Source of the DNA: Treponema sp.
Lineage (GTDB): Bacteria; Spirochaetota; Spirochaetia; Treponematales; Treponemataceae
Assembly: GCA_016296655.1 (NCBI GenBank)
Contig: JAEDIW010000007.1
Coordinates: forward strand, 1 to 64,000
Reading direction: 5' to 3'
Length of the DNA: 64,000 nt
Of the stretch, positions 14,074 through 22,888 are shown piece by piece (positions within the stretch are counted from its first letter, which is position 1; every line of letters starts with the position of its first letter). The translations under genes were made by a program, and so were the position numbers. Below the pieces are notes generated by a model. The model was not told the origin of the DNA. It made no database searches and saw nothing but the letters and a program-made list of their open reading frames with translations.

Positions 14074-15606
14074 ATGAAACAGCGTGCAGTTATAGTCGTT
14101 TTTTTTCTTATAGCTATTGGACTTGTTGTGTTTTTTATGCTGAATGGAAGCCCTTCTGAACAGAAAGTTTCTCAGCCTCGGTCAAAAATTGTAAATCCTG
14201 TTCAGCTTGAAAAGCATGAGTTTGCCTTGTCAGATGATGTTCTTGAACAAGAGGCCGAAATGACTTCTTTTATTCCTCTTTCTCCAGATGAAACTCTTGT
14301 AGATATTTTGACGATTGATTTTGACGGTGACACAAGAGATGACCAGATAAATCTTGTCAGAAAGGTTACGAATCCATATTTGTATCTTATTGTCGGACTA
14401 TATGATAGTGTTACGGGTTCTTACGAAAGGACTGCGGAAATTCAGACTCCTATTACACAGGCTCATTCTTTTTCGTATGCAGGGCTAGACGTTCTTGGAA
14501 ATCATCAGATGGAGCTGGTTTATCAGGGGGTTACTGATGACGGTTATTCGATTCTGCGTGTCTACAAAATGGAAAAAGATTATTATGGTTCGCCAGTCTT
14601 TGAAATTATTGGGGATTTTGTTTCTGACGGAAGCATTTTTGTTCAGCAGGTTCAGCGTGATCAGTCGTATGAACTTTCGCATATCAATGCAGAGCCTTTT
14701 GATATTGTCTGCTATGGTTCAGCGGAACTGGGGGCTAAGTCCTACGAGCAGTTTCAGATAACTTACAAATGGAATGTCAGTGAAAAGCGCTTTGTTGAAT
14801 CCAGCCGTGAAAAAATGAGTGAACGGCGTGTCATGGCAAATGAACTTGCGAAAATTCAGGATGGAACTGTAAAAACATTTGTGAAATTTCTGGACGGGCT
14901 CTGGTATAAGACTTCAAATGATGGGGCTGGCATCCGCTATCTTTCATTTGACTATGAAAATTCTGAAGTTATCCTGCAATATGAAGATTTTGAAGAAGTT
15001 TACCTTTGGCTTGACAGTTATCTGACTAATGCGGGAATTTATCTTTCTACAAAAAATACTTCAATTTCAAGTCTGAACCGCCGCTATTACATAACTCTTG
15101 TTTCTTCTTCTGAAATTCGTCTTAGAATTCAGGAAAATATCGGCATGATTATCAATGAAAGCAACCTTTGGGATGGTAATTATAAAAAAATGACTTCCAG
15201 AACAGGTTTTTCTTCTCCTGAGTCTAAAATTTCTTCTGCAGATTTTTTGAAAGATCTTACATCTGCTGAATTTTGGGAAGCTTCTGATGGTTCTAAGTTA
15301 AAGTTTGCAGGCGGAAAATATAAAATATCAACTGAATTTTCTCAGGAAACTGGAAAATTTTCCGTAATGGATGTGGGGTCTGTTCCTGTAATTGCATTTA
15401 AGCCGGATTCTTCTGTAGAAAAGCCGATGCTTAAGAGAACTTACCAGCTTTCTTATGGAATGAAGGTTTCTAAGAATTCAAAGAAAACCAAAACCAAGGT
15501 TGTTCCTGCTGCTGATCATGGTACGGTTATAATTCAGCCTGTAAATATTTCTTTGCAGATGCCTGAAGCTGCCGATGGAACTGTCCTTACCTTGAAAAAA
15601 CACTGA
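14074..15606 (+). CDS. Membrane-anchored protein, possible pallilysin-related family
   Basis: 510 residues with an uncleaved-looking N-terminal membrane anchor (residues 5-25, VIVVFFLIAIGLVVFFML), the rest extracytoplasmic. FDGDTRDDQINLVR near 85 is a calcium-binding-like FG-GAP type motif. In Treponema such proteins are sometimes grouped as pallilysin-related adhesins; I recall that label but see no HExxH protease site here. The C-terminus is rich in K/S. CAGGAAAT is the ribosome site for ATG at 14074; the frame is open to 13975 but that part overlaps a GC-rich island. It lies just upstream of alaS, on its own promoter. Confidence 0.7.
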   Translation: MKQRAVIVVFFLIAIGLVVFFMLNGSPSEQKVSQPRSKIVNPVQLEKHEFALSDDVLEQEAEMTSFIPLSPDETLVDILTIDFDGDTRDDQINLVRKVTNPYLYLIVGLYDSVTGSYERTAEIQTPITQAHSFSYAGLDVLGNHQMELVYQGVTDDGYSILRVYKMEKDYYGSPVFEIIGDFVSDGSIFVQQVQRDQSYELSHINAEPFDIVCYGSAELGAKSYEQFQITYKWNVSEKRFVESSREKMSERRVMANELAKIQDGTVKTFVKFLDGLWYKTSNDGAGIRYLSFDYENSEVILQYEDFEEVYLWLDSYLTNAGIYLSTKNTSISSLNRRYYITLVSSSEIRLRIQENIGMIINESNLWDGNYKKMTSRTGFSSPESKISSADFLKDLTSAEFWEASDGSKLKFAGGKYKISTEFSQETGKFSVMDVGSVPVIAFKPDSSVEKPMLKRTYQLSYGMKVSKNSKKTKTKVVPAADHGTVIIQPVNISLQMPEAADGTVLTLKKH

Positions 15607-15722
15607 TTGGATAAGTTTGAAAAATGCAGTCCAGGCTGCCGGGAGAATCTTTTGTCAGGACTTCTGTCTGATGTTACAGCTACCTGAGCGGCATCTGTTT
15701 TTTCAGCTGTCCTGTTGAATGC

Positions 15723-15751
15723 TTGACAAGTTTCCCTACGGTCAATACTAT
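15723..15751 (+). promoter_or_regulatory. alaS promoter; probable leaderless start
   Basis: TTGACA (15723-15728), 17-nt spacer, TACTAT (15746-15751). The -10 box ends 8 nt before the ATG at 15760, and no Shine-Dalgarno is present, so translation probably starts at or within 2 nt of the 5' end. Confidence 0.75.
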
Positions 15752-15759
15752 AAAATACT

Positions 15760-17586
15760 ATGACCGCTAATGAATTACGCTCGAAGTATATTGATTTTTT
15801 TAAGAGTAAAAACCATGTTGAAATTTCTGGACAGTCTTTGATTCCAGAAAATGACCCTTCTGTTTTATTTACAACAGCTGGAATGCATCCTCTTGTTCCT
15901 TATCTTTTAGGTGAAAAACATCCGGCTGGAACTCGCCTTACTGACTATCAGAAGTGTGTCCGTACTGGAGATATTGATGAAGTAGGTGATCCCAGCCACC
16001 TTACCTGTTTTGAAATGCTTGGAAACTGGTCATTGGGTGACTATTTTAAGAAAGAATCCATTGCCTATAGTTATGAATTCCTTACAAGTAAAGAATGGCT
16101 TGGACTTGATCCTAGAAAGCTTTCTGTAACGGTTTTTGCGGGTGATGAAAGTGCACCTCGCGATGAAGAAGCTGCAGGTTATTGGAAAGAAAACGGAATG
16201 CCGGAAGATAAAATTGCATATTTGCCGGCAAGTGATAACTGGTGGGCTGCAGGTCCTACAGGTCCATGTGGTCCTGATACTGAAATTTTTTATTGGGTTG
16301 GCGAAGGTCTTCCTCCTGAAGGTTCAAATAAAGGAACTGACAGTGCAAACTGGATGGAAATTTGGAACAACGTTTTCATGCAGTTTAACCGCAAAGATGA
16401 AAAAACTTTGGAAAAACTTCCTAAACAGAATGTTGATACAGGAATGGGGCTTGAACGTACAAATTGTATCCTTCAGGGAAAGACTTCTGTTTACCTTACG
16501 GAAGTTTTCCAGCCGATTATTGCAAAAATCGAAGAGCTTGCTTCATATAAATATGGAACTGATGAAGAAAAAGACAAGTCAGTTCGTATCATTGCTGACC
16601 ATTCACGCTCTTCTGTATTTATTTTGGGTGATCAGAAAGGTGTTACTCCAGACAGAGTTGGAGCAGGTTATGTTCTGCGCCGTTTAATTCGCCGTGCCGT
16701 GCGTCATGGCATGAAGCTTGGCATTGAAAAAGATTTTCTTGCAGAAGTTGCTCAGGTTGTTGTTGATAATTTTAAGATTGCATATCCTGAACTTGAACAG
16801 AATAAAGAGAAAGTTTTCAATGAACTTACAAAGGAAGAAGCAAAATTCCGTCTTACACTTAAAAAAGGTGAGGCTGAATTCCAGAAAATGCTTCCTAATT
16901 TGATGAAAAATCCGAAGAAAATCATTTCTGGCAAAGTTGCTTACAATCTGTATGAAACTTATGGCTATCCTCTGGAGCTTACGCAGGAACTTGGAGCTGA
17001 GAATGGCTTTACAGTTGATGTTGAAGGTTTCAAGGAAGCTGAAAGAAAACATCAGGAAGCCAGCAAAACTGCGGAAGCTGGCAAGGCAAAGGGCGGCATT
17101 GCAGAACAGTCTGATGCTGCTACAAAATATCATACAGCTACACATCTTCTTCAGCAGGCTCTTACAGAGGTTCTTGGAGATGAAGTTGCTCAGAAAGGTT
17201 CTAATATCAACAGTGAACGCATGCGCTTTGACTTTACGTTCAGCCGTCCTATGACAAAGGAAGAAATTCAGAAAGTTGAGGACATTGTAAATGAAAAAAT
17301 CAGCGAAGATCTTCCTGTTACGATGCGTGTAATGAGCCTTGATGAAGCTAAGGCCGAAGGTGCCAGGGCTTTGTTTACAAATAAATATGGCGAAAGTGTA
17401 AAAGTTTACACTGTTGGACGTGACCCAAAAACTGACTGGTTCAGCAAAGAGGTTTGTGGTGGTCCTCATGTTCAGCATACAGCACAGATTGGAAAATTCA
17501 AAATTGAAAAAGAACAGTCTTCTTCTGCTGGTGTACGTCGTATCAGGGCCACAATTTCTGGCGGTCTCCCGCTGGATTCGCAGTAA
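15760..17586 (+). CDS. alaS: Alanyl-tRNA synthetase (short spirochaetal form)
   Basis: 608 residues against about 870 for most bacteria. Aminoacylation domain: FTTAGMHPLVPYL, GPTGPCGPDTEIFY, NVFMQFNR, DTGMGLERT and RLIRRAVRHG; editing domain: HTATHLLQQAL (HxxxH, zinc-like site near 465) and EVCGGPHVQHT (CxxxH). The protein ends soon after the editing domain, so the C-Ala oligomerisation and tRNA-elbow domain is absent, as known for Borrelia and Treponema. The gene has a strong promoter almost abutting the ATG and appears leaderless. A hairpin at 17723-17765 may terminate it. Confidence 0.97.
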   Translation: MTANELRSKYIDFFKSKNHVEISGQSLIPENDPSVLFTTAGMHPLVPYLLGEKHPAGTRLTDYQKCVRTGDIDEVGDPSHLTCFEMLGNWSLGDYFKKESIAYSYEFLTSKEWLGLDPRKLSVTVFAGDESAPRDEEAAGYWKENGMPEDKIAYLPASDNWWAAGPTGPCGPDTEIFYWVGEGLPPEGSNKGTDSANWMEIWNNVFMQFNRKDEKTLEKLPKQNVDTGMGLERTNCILQGKTSVYLTEVFQPIIAKIEELASYKYGTDEEKDKSVRIIADHSRSSVFILGDQKGVTPDRVGAGYVLRRLIRRAVRHGMKLGIEKDFLAEVAQVVVDNFKIAYPELEQNKEKVFNELTKEEAKFRLTLKKGEAEFQKMLPNLMKNPKKIISGKVAYNLYETYGYPLELTQELGAENGFTVDVEGFKEAERKHQEASKTAEAGKAKGGIAEQSDAATKYHTATHLLQQALTEVLGDEVAQKGSNINSERMRFDFTFSRPMTKEEIQKVEDIVNEKISEDLPVTMRVMSLDEAKAEGARALFTNKYGESVKVYTVGRDPKTDWFSKEVCGGPHVQHTAQIGKFKIEKEQSSSAGVRRIRATISGGLPLDSQ

Positions 17587-17722
17587 TCTTCCCGGAAAGC
17601 TTTGTAAATCAGATTTTTTTGTAACAGGTTTGATTTATTTTTGTTTATTCGTGCGGAGAGGTAATCTTCCGATGTGCTGCATCGAAAAGAGGATAAAACC
17701 TGACTGCAAACTTTTTATAGAA

Positions 17723-17765
17723 GCAAGATTCTGATGCATATTTGTTTCAGGATCTTGTTTGCGTT
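17723..17765 (+). terminator. Possible alaS terminator
   Basis: Arms GCAAGATTCTGA and TCAGGATCTTGTTTGC pair with one mismatch, followed by a short T-rich stretch. Lies in the 246-nt gap between alaS and the SurA-like gene; nothing else was seen there. Confidence 0.5.
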
Positions 17766-17833
17766 ATTTTGGAAATATATAGCAGATTTTCTGAAATAAC
17801 CATTGAAACTTGTTTTAGATAAGGATGAAAATT

Positions 17834-18925
17834 ATGAAACGCCTAGCTGCTGGATTAGCTGTTTTTATTATGGCTGCTGTTGTGCTTTTTGCTCAGTCAG
17901 ACTATCAGGTTCTTGCTTTGGTAAAGCTTAATAAAAATGAACCTGTGATGTTGAAAGATTTGAAAAGCCGTGTTGAAATTTATGAAAAACAAAATGGAAA
18001 GACTCTTCCCATTGATGAAAGAAAAGTTGTTTTGACAGCACTTATAAATGAAAAGCTGATTTTACAGGCTGCACAAAAAGAAAACATAACTGTAACAGAC
18101 AGCCAGGTTGACCAGTCTTTTCTTCAGTATGTGTCACGGCAACTTGGACGACCTGTAACGGAGCAGCAGTTTGCAGATTTTATTCGTCAGGAGGAAAATC
18201 TTTCTCTTGATGAATTCTTTACAAAACAGTTTGGACTGAATCTTGCAGGCTATAAATCCCATCTGAAAACACAGCTTGTTGTGCAGCGTTATGTAATTGC
18301 CAAAAAAGGTGCTGAAATTCAGGCCGCTCAGCCGAAAGATGCTGAAATCCGTTCTTTCTTCGAAATGAATAAGGCTTCGTTTGCTCAGAGTGATATGCTG
18401 CGCATGTTCCTTGTTCTTGTTGCAAAAAAATCTGACCCCACAGCTGCAAAAGCAAAGGCTCAGAGCCTTTTGGATGATTACAAAATGAAAAAGCAGACTT
18501 TGGAACAGATTACTCTAAAATCCCGCATGGAAAATTCCGGCTATCAGGCTGGTGAACTTACTGTCAGCAAAACACAGGTTCATGCACAGCAGCTTGGACT
18601 TTCTTACAAAGATTTGGAAATTTTGTTCAGCAGAGAACCTGGTTATGTTTCTGAAATGACAGAAACAGATGAAGACTTTCAGTTTTATGTAATGCAGGAA
18701 AAATATCCGGCAAAATTACTGGAACTGTCAGATGTTGTTCAGCCTGGAACTACAGTAACTGTTTATGATTATATAAAATCTGAGCTTGCTCAAAGAAAAC
18801 AAAGTCAGGCAATGGTAAAAGCTGTTCAGGAAATTTCAGATTCTTTGAATACAAACGTTAATGTTGAATGGAAAAAGACCGGGGATGCTCTTGATAAACT
18901 GCTCTCCTGGGGAGGAAAAAACTAG
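17834..18925 (+). CDS. Exported SurA-like periplasmic chaperone
   Basis: 363 residues with a signal peptide (MKRLAAGLAVFIMAAVVLFAQS). The N-terminal region resembles SurA_N: RKVVLTALINEKLILQAAQ near 60-78, VDQSFLQYV, then LNLAGYKSHLKTQLVVQRYV near 150. A central segment (about 180-290) with FFEMNKASF and MLRMFLVLVAKK could be a degenerate parvulin domain; its catalytic residues are not evident. The likely role is folding of outer-membrane proteins. ATG 17834 is used rather than 17825 because AAGGA lies 8 nt before it. It overlaps nusB by one base, and the TPR lipoprotein follows, so the three are one operon. Confidence 0.8.
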   Translation: MKRLAAGLAVFIMAAVVLFAQSDYQVLALVKLNKNEPVMLKDLKSRVEIYEKQNGKTLPIDERKVVLTALINEKLILQAAQKENITVTDSQVDQSFLQYVSRQLGRPVTEQQFADFIRQEENLSLDEFFTKQFGLNLAGYKSHLKTQLVVQRYVIAKKGAEIQAAQPKDAEIRSFFEMNKASFAQSDMLRMFLVLVAKKSDPTAAKAKAQSLLDDYKMKKQTLEQITLKSRMENSGYQAGELTVSKTQVHAQQLGLSYKDLEILFSREPGYVSEMTETDEDFQFYVMQEKYPAKLLELSDVVQPGTTVTVYDYIKSELAQRKQSQAMVKAVQEISDSLNTNVNVEWKKTGDALDKLLSWGGKN

Positions 18926-19356
18926 TGTCACGACGAAAAGGCCGAATCCTAGCTTTTCAGGCTCTTTATTCCTGGGATGTAGGCGGAGTTCCCAGGGAGT
19001 CTCTTACATCTTTTGCCTGGGCAGTAAATGTTGATAACCCTATTATTGATGAAGGTACAAGAGTTTTTGCAACTCTTTTAATCGACGGAACTCTAGAGCA
19101 TATTGAAGAAGTTGATTCTCAGATAAAATCTCATATTTCTGAAAAATGGGATTTTTCCAGATTGGATAGAGTTGCGCTTGCGATTTTGCGTTTAAGCATT
19201 TATTCAATATTGTATCAGAAAGATATTCCACATTCTGTAGTTTTCGATGAAGCTATAACGATTGCAAAAGAGTATGGTTCTGACGATGCATATAAATTTA
19301 TAAATGCGATTCTTGATTCTGTCAAAAAAGATTCTGAGACCGTAAAAGAAGGTTAG
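18925..19356 (+). CDS. nusB: Transcription antitermination factor NusB
   Basis: 143 residues, all-helical. SRRKGRILAFQALYSWD at the start is the NusB RNA-binding region; FSRLDRVALAILRLSIYSI and VVFDEAITIAKEYGSDDA.KFINAILD follow as in the family. NusB with S10 binds boxA and supports antitermination at rRNA operons. The start is GTG, sharing a base with the stop of the upstream SurA-like gene, so it is translationally coupled. Confidence 0.95.
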   Translation: MSRRKGRILAFQALYSWDVGGVPRESLTSFAWAVNVDNPIIDEGTRVFATLLIDGTLEHIEEVDSQIKSHISEKWDFSRLDRVALAILRLSIYSILYQKDIPHSVVFDEAITIAKEYGSDDAYKFINAILDSVKKDSETVKEG

Positions 19357-19357
19357 A

Positions 19358-21160
19358 ATGATTTGCCGCTGGTTGCGCATTGCTGCAGTAATTTTTATTT
19401 TAATAACAGCGGTTTCATGTTCTTTAAAATCTGATGATACTGCTTTTCTTTCTGAACTTGATGTGATTGATGCATTGATTTTGCATGGTGATGTAGATTC
19501 TGCTGTAAAACGATTGCATAAGGCAGAAAGTAAAGCCTTAAATGTTTATTCAACACTTGGTATATATAGGCGCTATGTCCTGATGGGAAATGACATCGAG
19601 GCACAGCGCTTTATTTCTTCTGCTGTAAAAAAAAATCCAGATAACGCTGAATTGTCGGCTGTTTATGTTCATTTTCTTTTGCGCCATGACAAAGTTAGTG
19701 AAGCATTGGAACTTGGCAAAAAGCTTGCCGGCTCGAAATATGAATCGCTGTATTCAGAAGCTGTGTTCAAAAATATGATGAATTCTGGCAGAAACAGTCT
19801 TTTTGAAGAATATCTGAATGAATCCTTTGTTTCTGTTTTTAAAGCAGCTTATAATACTTCTGGAAATTCTGCATGGCTTAAAAATTGTGCTTTGATTGCC
19901 ATAAAAAATGATAAAATCAAGGAAGCCGTAAAATTTCAGCCTGAACAGATTTTTACAGCTGACGATGCATGTTTTTGGGCTCTCGTGCAGTATGATGCTT
20001 CGTGTTTTCTGGAAGCCTCGCAGAATTTTACGCTTGCACAGAATCTTTTGTCAGTTTCTTTGCGTAAAGACAGGAATGAACTTTTGGCAAGAATTTCTGC
20101 ATTAAAAGCTGATGCTCTGCTGAAACTTGGCGAATATGAGGCTGCCCAGCAGGAAAGGGATTTTTTGCTGACTTTGATTTCTGTGCCTGAAAATCTGCAG
20201 TTTGTTCCCGTAACTTATGTGAATTCTGCCTATTGGGCATATCTTCAGGGAAACCCGGAAAAGCGTTATGAATTTCTGTTCCGCGCAGTTGAAGAGTTTC
20301 CTGATTATGTTCCAGGACTTTTTGCCTATGCGGCTATGGCCTATGAACAGAGCCTTCCTCAAAAAGCCAGCTTTTATGAAACTTTTCTTAGAAATTCAGG
20401 GCTTAAGACACTTGAAATGCAGAAATATGATAAAATTCCAAAGGCTTCTGTGCCTGATGCGCTGGCTCGCATGGATTCTGCATTGAAGAAAAATCAAGAT
20501 CCGCTTCTGGCAGTTTTGAAAAAAGAGCTTGAATATAAAACTGAAGAAATTCCTGACAGTGTAAAAATTGCTGATGTGTGGAAGATGCTTGAATCGAATG
20601 CAGGTGAAAATGGTCTTTGTCCGCCTGTTATGATTCATTATGCTGCTGATACATTTCTTGGTTTGAATCAAAAAGACGAAGCTGAAAGAATTTTTTCAAA
20701 ATATATTAAAAGACGATATAAGTTTGATTCTTCTGCCGATTTTTATGTGCAGCTTTTGGCAAATAAAAGTGTTTTTGATGGCTGGGAATGTGATTATGCT
20801 GCATATTTTGCACTGGAACATAAATATGTTGATGTTGCAAGGGAATTATACGAATACCTTGTATTTTGCCGGCCCGAATATTCTGCAGAAAAAACTTCCG
20901 ATTTTGCATATTCTCCTGCGGTAAATCTTGCAATGCTTTACAGTTCAACAGGAAAAAGGCAGAAAGCTCTGGACTTATATAGCATAAAGTCTGGCAGTGT
21001 GTATGACGCAGGAAAACGTTCAGAAATTTTGTACAGGATTGCCTGCATTCAAAATCAGGAAAATAAAAGGATTGAAGCCTTAAAAACTTTGGAATATGCC
21101 GTAAAACTCAATCCGTTGAATGAAAAAGCTCATTTGCTCTTGATGCAGCTGAAGAAATAG
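19358..21160 (+). CDS. TPR-repeat lipoprotein
   Basis: 600 residues. The leader MICRWLRIAAVIFILITAVS precedes a lipobox Cys at residue 21 (AVSC). The mature part is made of degenerate TPR-like helical pairs, best seen at the C-terminus (EILYRIACIQNQENKRIEAL, YAVKLNPLNEKAHLLL). It starts one base after the nusB stop and so belongs to the surA-like/nusB operon. A scaffold for envelope assembly is possible; no enzymatic motif was seen. Confidence 0.8.
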   Translation: MICRWLRIAAVIFILITAVSCSLKSDDTAFLSELDVIDALILHGDVDSAVKRLHKAESKALNVYSTLGIYRRYVLMGNDIEAQRFISSAVKKNPDNAELSAVYVHFLLRHDKVSEALELGKKLAGSKYESLYSEAVFKNMMNSGRNSLFEEYLNESFVSVFKAAYNTSGNSAWLKNCALIAIKNDKIKEAVKFQPEQIFTADDACFWALVQYDASCFLEASQNFTLAQNLLSVSLRKDRNELLARISALKADALLKLGEYEAAQQERDFLLTLISVPENLQFVPVTYVNSAYWAYLQGNPEKRYEFLFRAVEEFPDYVPGLFAYAAMAYEQSLPQKASFYETFLRNSGLKTLEMQKYDKIPKASVPDALARMDSALKKNQDPLLAVLKKELEYKTEEIPDSVKIADVWKMLESNAGENGLCPPVMIHYAADTFLGLNQKDEAERIFSKYIKRRYKFDSSADFYVQLLANKSVFDGWECDYAAYFALEHKYVDVARELYEYLVFCRPEYSAEKTSDFAYSPAVNLAMLYSSTGKRQKALDLYSIKSGSVYDAGKRSEILYRIACIQNQENKRIEALKTLEYAVKLNPLNEKAHLLLMQLKK

Positions 21161-21170
21161 CAGTGTGGAC

Positions 21171-21205
21171 AAAAAAACTGCCGGAGGAAGTGCCTTCGGC
21201 AGTTG
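21171..21205 (-). terminator. groES terminator
   Basis: Arms ACTGCCG and CGGCAGT with a run of seven A (T on the minus strand) at the 21171 side. Confidence 0.8.
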
Positions 21206-21251
21206 TGATTTAAGGTCTATGGATGCCTTAAAAGTTACATTAAGTGTTTCC

Positions 21252-21527
21252 TTAGTTTTCTATGACTGCAATGATATCACTGTTTTTAAGGATGAGATAT
21301 TCTTCGCCGTCAATTTTTACAGATGTACCTGCGTATTTGTCATACATAACACGTTCACCGACTTTTACAGTAATTTTTTCTTTATCGGTTCCAGGACCAA
21401 CAGCTTCAATTACTGCTGTCTGTGTTTTTTCCTGAGCAGCATCTGGAATGATAATTCCTGAAGCTGTTTTTGTTTCTGCTTTTTCAGGTTTTGCAAGAAC
21501 TCTGTCTGCTAAAGGTCTAAGTTTCAT
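21252..21527 (-). CDS. groES: Co-chaperonin GroES
   Basis: 91 residues. KLRPLADRVLAKPEKAETKT, ASGIIIPDAAQEKTQ (mobile loop) and VMYDKYAGTSVKIDGEEYLI with the terminal SDIIAVIE are diagnostic of the GroES family, the 10-kDa cap of GroEL. The start at 21527 has GAGGAG 6 nt upstream; the longer frame to 21620 is not used. groEL is not adjacent, unlike in most bacteria. No CIRCE inverted repeat is found in the leader. Confidence 0.96.
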   Translation of the reverse strand: MKLRPLADRVLAKPEKAETKTASGIIIPDAAQEKTQTAVIEAVGPGTDKEKITVKVGERVMYDKYAGTSVKIDGEEYLILKNSDIIAVIEN

Positions 21528-21625
21528 ATAAATCTCCTCAAAAAAATTTTCATTGATGTTATCCCGAAAATGCACTGCTAGTGTTATTTTTTCGAGATTT
21601 ATAAAAAGCAAATGCTTCAATAGTA

Positions 21626-21655
21626 AATATACGAATTTAACTGGAACATCGTCAA
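21626..21655 (-). promoter_or_regulatory. groES promoter
   Basis: Minus-strand TTGACG (21650-21655), 18-nt spacer, TATATT (21626-21631), giving a leader of about 95 nt. Confidence 0.6.
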
Positions 21656-21873
21656 CAAAAAAAAGAATTTTTGAACCATAATTTTGGGAATTTTCTCATG
21701 ATGTGTCATTTTTACTCATTTTATTCAGCTAAAATGCTGTGTGTGTCAAAATGAAACATTTATAAGATGGCTCATGCATAAAAAAATCGTGAAACGGGTA
21801 AAAATTCTGAATTTTTCAGTTATTTCACATAAAAAGTAATAAAATTCGATAAAAAAGGCAAGAAAAATAAAGT

Positions 21874-21888
21874 TGGCACAGAACTTGC
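21874..21888 (+). promoter_or_regulatory. Sigma-54 (RpoN) -24/-12 promoter of the alternative sigma factor
   Basis: TGGCAC (21874-21879), five bases, TTGC (21885-21888), preceded by T and followed by T: an exact match to the known sigma-54 consensus TTGGCAC-N5-TTGCA/T. Start of transcription would be near 21900, leaving a leader of about 150 nt to the ATG at 22049. The DNA from 21660 to 21870 is gene-free and could hold enhancer-binding protein sites. Confidence 0.8.
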
Positions 21889-22048
21889 TATATATAATAT
21901 AGGTTTTGAAAAAGCTGGAATACTAAATGTTCCGATTTGTTTTTTTTGTGGGAAAGCCTGATAAAGCTTCTGAGAGGGGCATGGCTTTCATCTTTTCTGA
22001 AGTTTGTATTGCAATTGCATTGCAACTTTTTTATGGGGAGATTTTAAT

Positions 22049-22888
22049 ATGATTAATGATGAAAATGTATTGGCGCTTTATTTGAAAGATATAAACAAAA
22101 TTCCACTTTTGTCTCGGGAAGAAGAGATTGAACTTGCAAAAAAAGCACATGCTGGTGACAAAGCTGCTAAAGAAAAGATTGTTCGTGCAAATTTGCGGTT
22201 TGTTGTAAATGTTGCAAAAAAATACCAGAATCACGGCCTGGATTTAGTTGATTTAATCAGCGAAGGAAATATTGGTTTGCTTACCGCTATTGAACGTTTT
22301 GACGTTTCAAAAGGCTTTCATTTTATTTCTTATGCTGTATGGTGGATAAGACAAAGCATTCTGAAGGCTGTCTGCGAAAAAAGCCGTGCTATCCGGTTGC
22401 CTCTGAATCGTTCAAATGAATTGGTTCGCATTGAGCATGCAGGTAAAGCTGTTGCCGGAAACAAAACAGAAGAGCAGAGCATAAAGGAAATTGCTGAAAT
22501 GCTTGGAATGGAGACATCTCATGTTCGTGAAATGCTTGCAATTTCAAAGGAAATGATTTCTTTGGATGCCAGTGTTGGTAATTCCAGTGATGACAGTGCC
22601 TGTTTTGGAGATTTTGTTGAAGATGAGCGTTATGAAAATCCTGATGAGCATGTAATAAACGAATCAATGCACAATGACATAAACGAAGTTTTGAATACTT
22701 TGAAGCCGAATGAAGCAAAAGTTCTCCGTCTGCGTTTTGGTCTGACTGGAGAAAAGCCGATGTCATTGAAAGAAGTGGGTGAAGTATGCAATCTTACAAA
22801 AGAGCGTATCCGGCAGATTGAAAAAAATGCAATCACAAGAATGCAGCATCCTGCAAGGATGAAGCGTCTTGCAGCTTACGTTGCATAA
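22049..22888 (+). CDS. Alternative sigma-70 family factor (RpoD/RpoS-type, group 2 size)
   Basis: 279 residues, without region 1.1, shorter than the housekeeping RpoD. Region 1.2 is LYLKDINKIPLLSREEEIEL; region 2 has LVDLISEGNIGLLTAIERFD and SYAVWWIRQSI (-10 recognition); region 3 has EIAEMLGM; region 4.2 is SLKEVGEVCNLTKERIRQIE with a full HTH. GGGGAG lies 9 nt before the ATG. A consensus sigma-54 promoter is 150 nt upstream, so expression probably depends on RpoN and an enhancer-binding protein. The 3' end overlaps convergent recG by 56 nt. Whether it is orthologous to RpoS is not settled. Confidence 0.93.
   Translation: MINDENVLALYLKDINKIPLLSREEEIELAKKAHAGDKAAKEKIVRANLRFVVNVAKKYQNHGLDLVDLISEGNIGLLTAIERFDVSKGFHFISYAVWWIRQSILKAVCEKSRAIRLPLNRSNELVRIEHAGKAVAGNKTEEQSIKEIAEMLGMETSHVREMLAISKEMISLDASVGNSSDDSACFGDFVEDERYENPDEHVINESMHNDINEVLNTLKPNEAKVLRLRFGLTGEKPMSLKEVGEVCNLTKERIRQIEKNAITRMQHPARMKRLAAYVA

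Noticed and set aside
14074..15606. Calling the protein a pallilysin protease
   Set aside because: No HExxH motif is present; only a family-level resemblance can be claimed.
21528..21660. CIRCE/HrcA operator before groES
   Set aside because: No TTAGCACTC-N9-GAGTGCTAA-type inverted repeat is present; a fragment GCACTGCTAGTG is too short.
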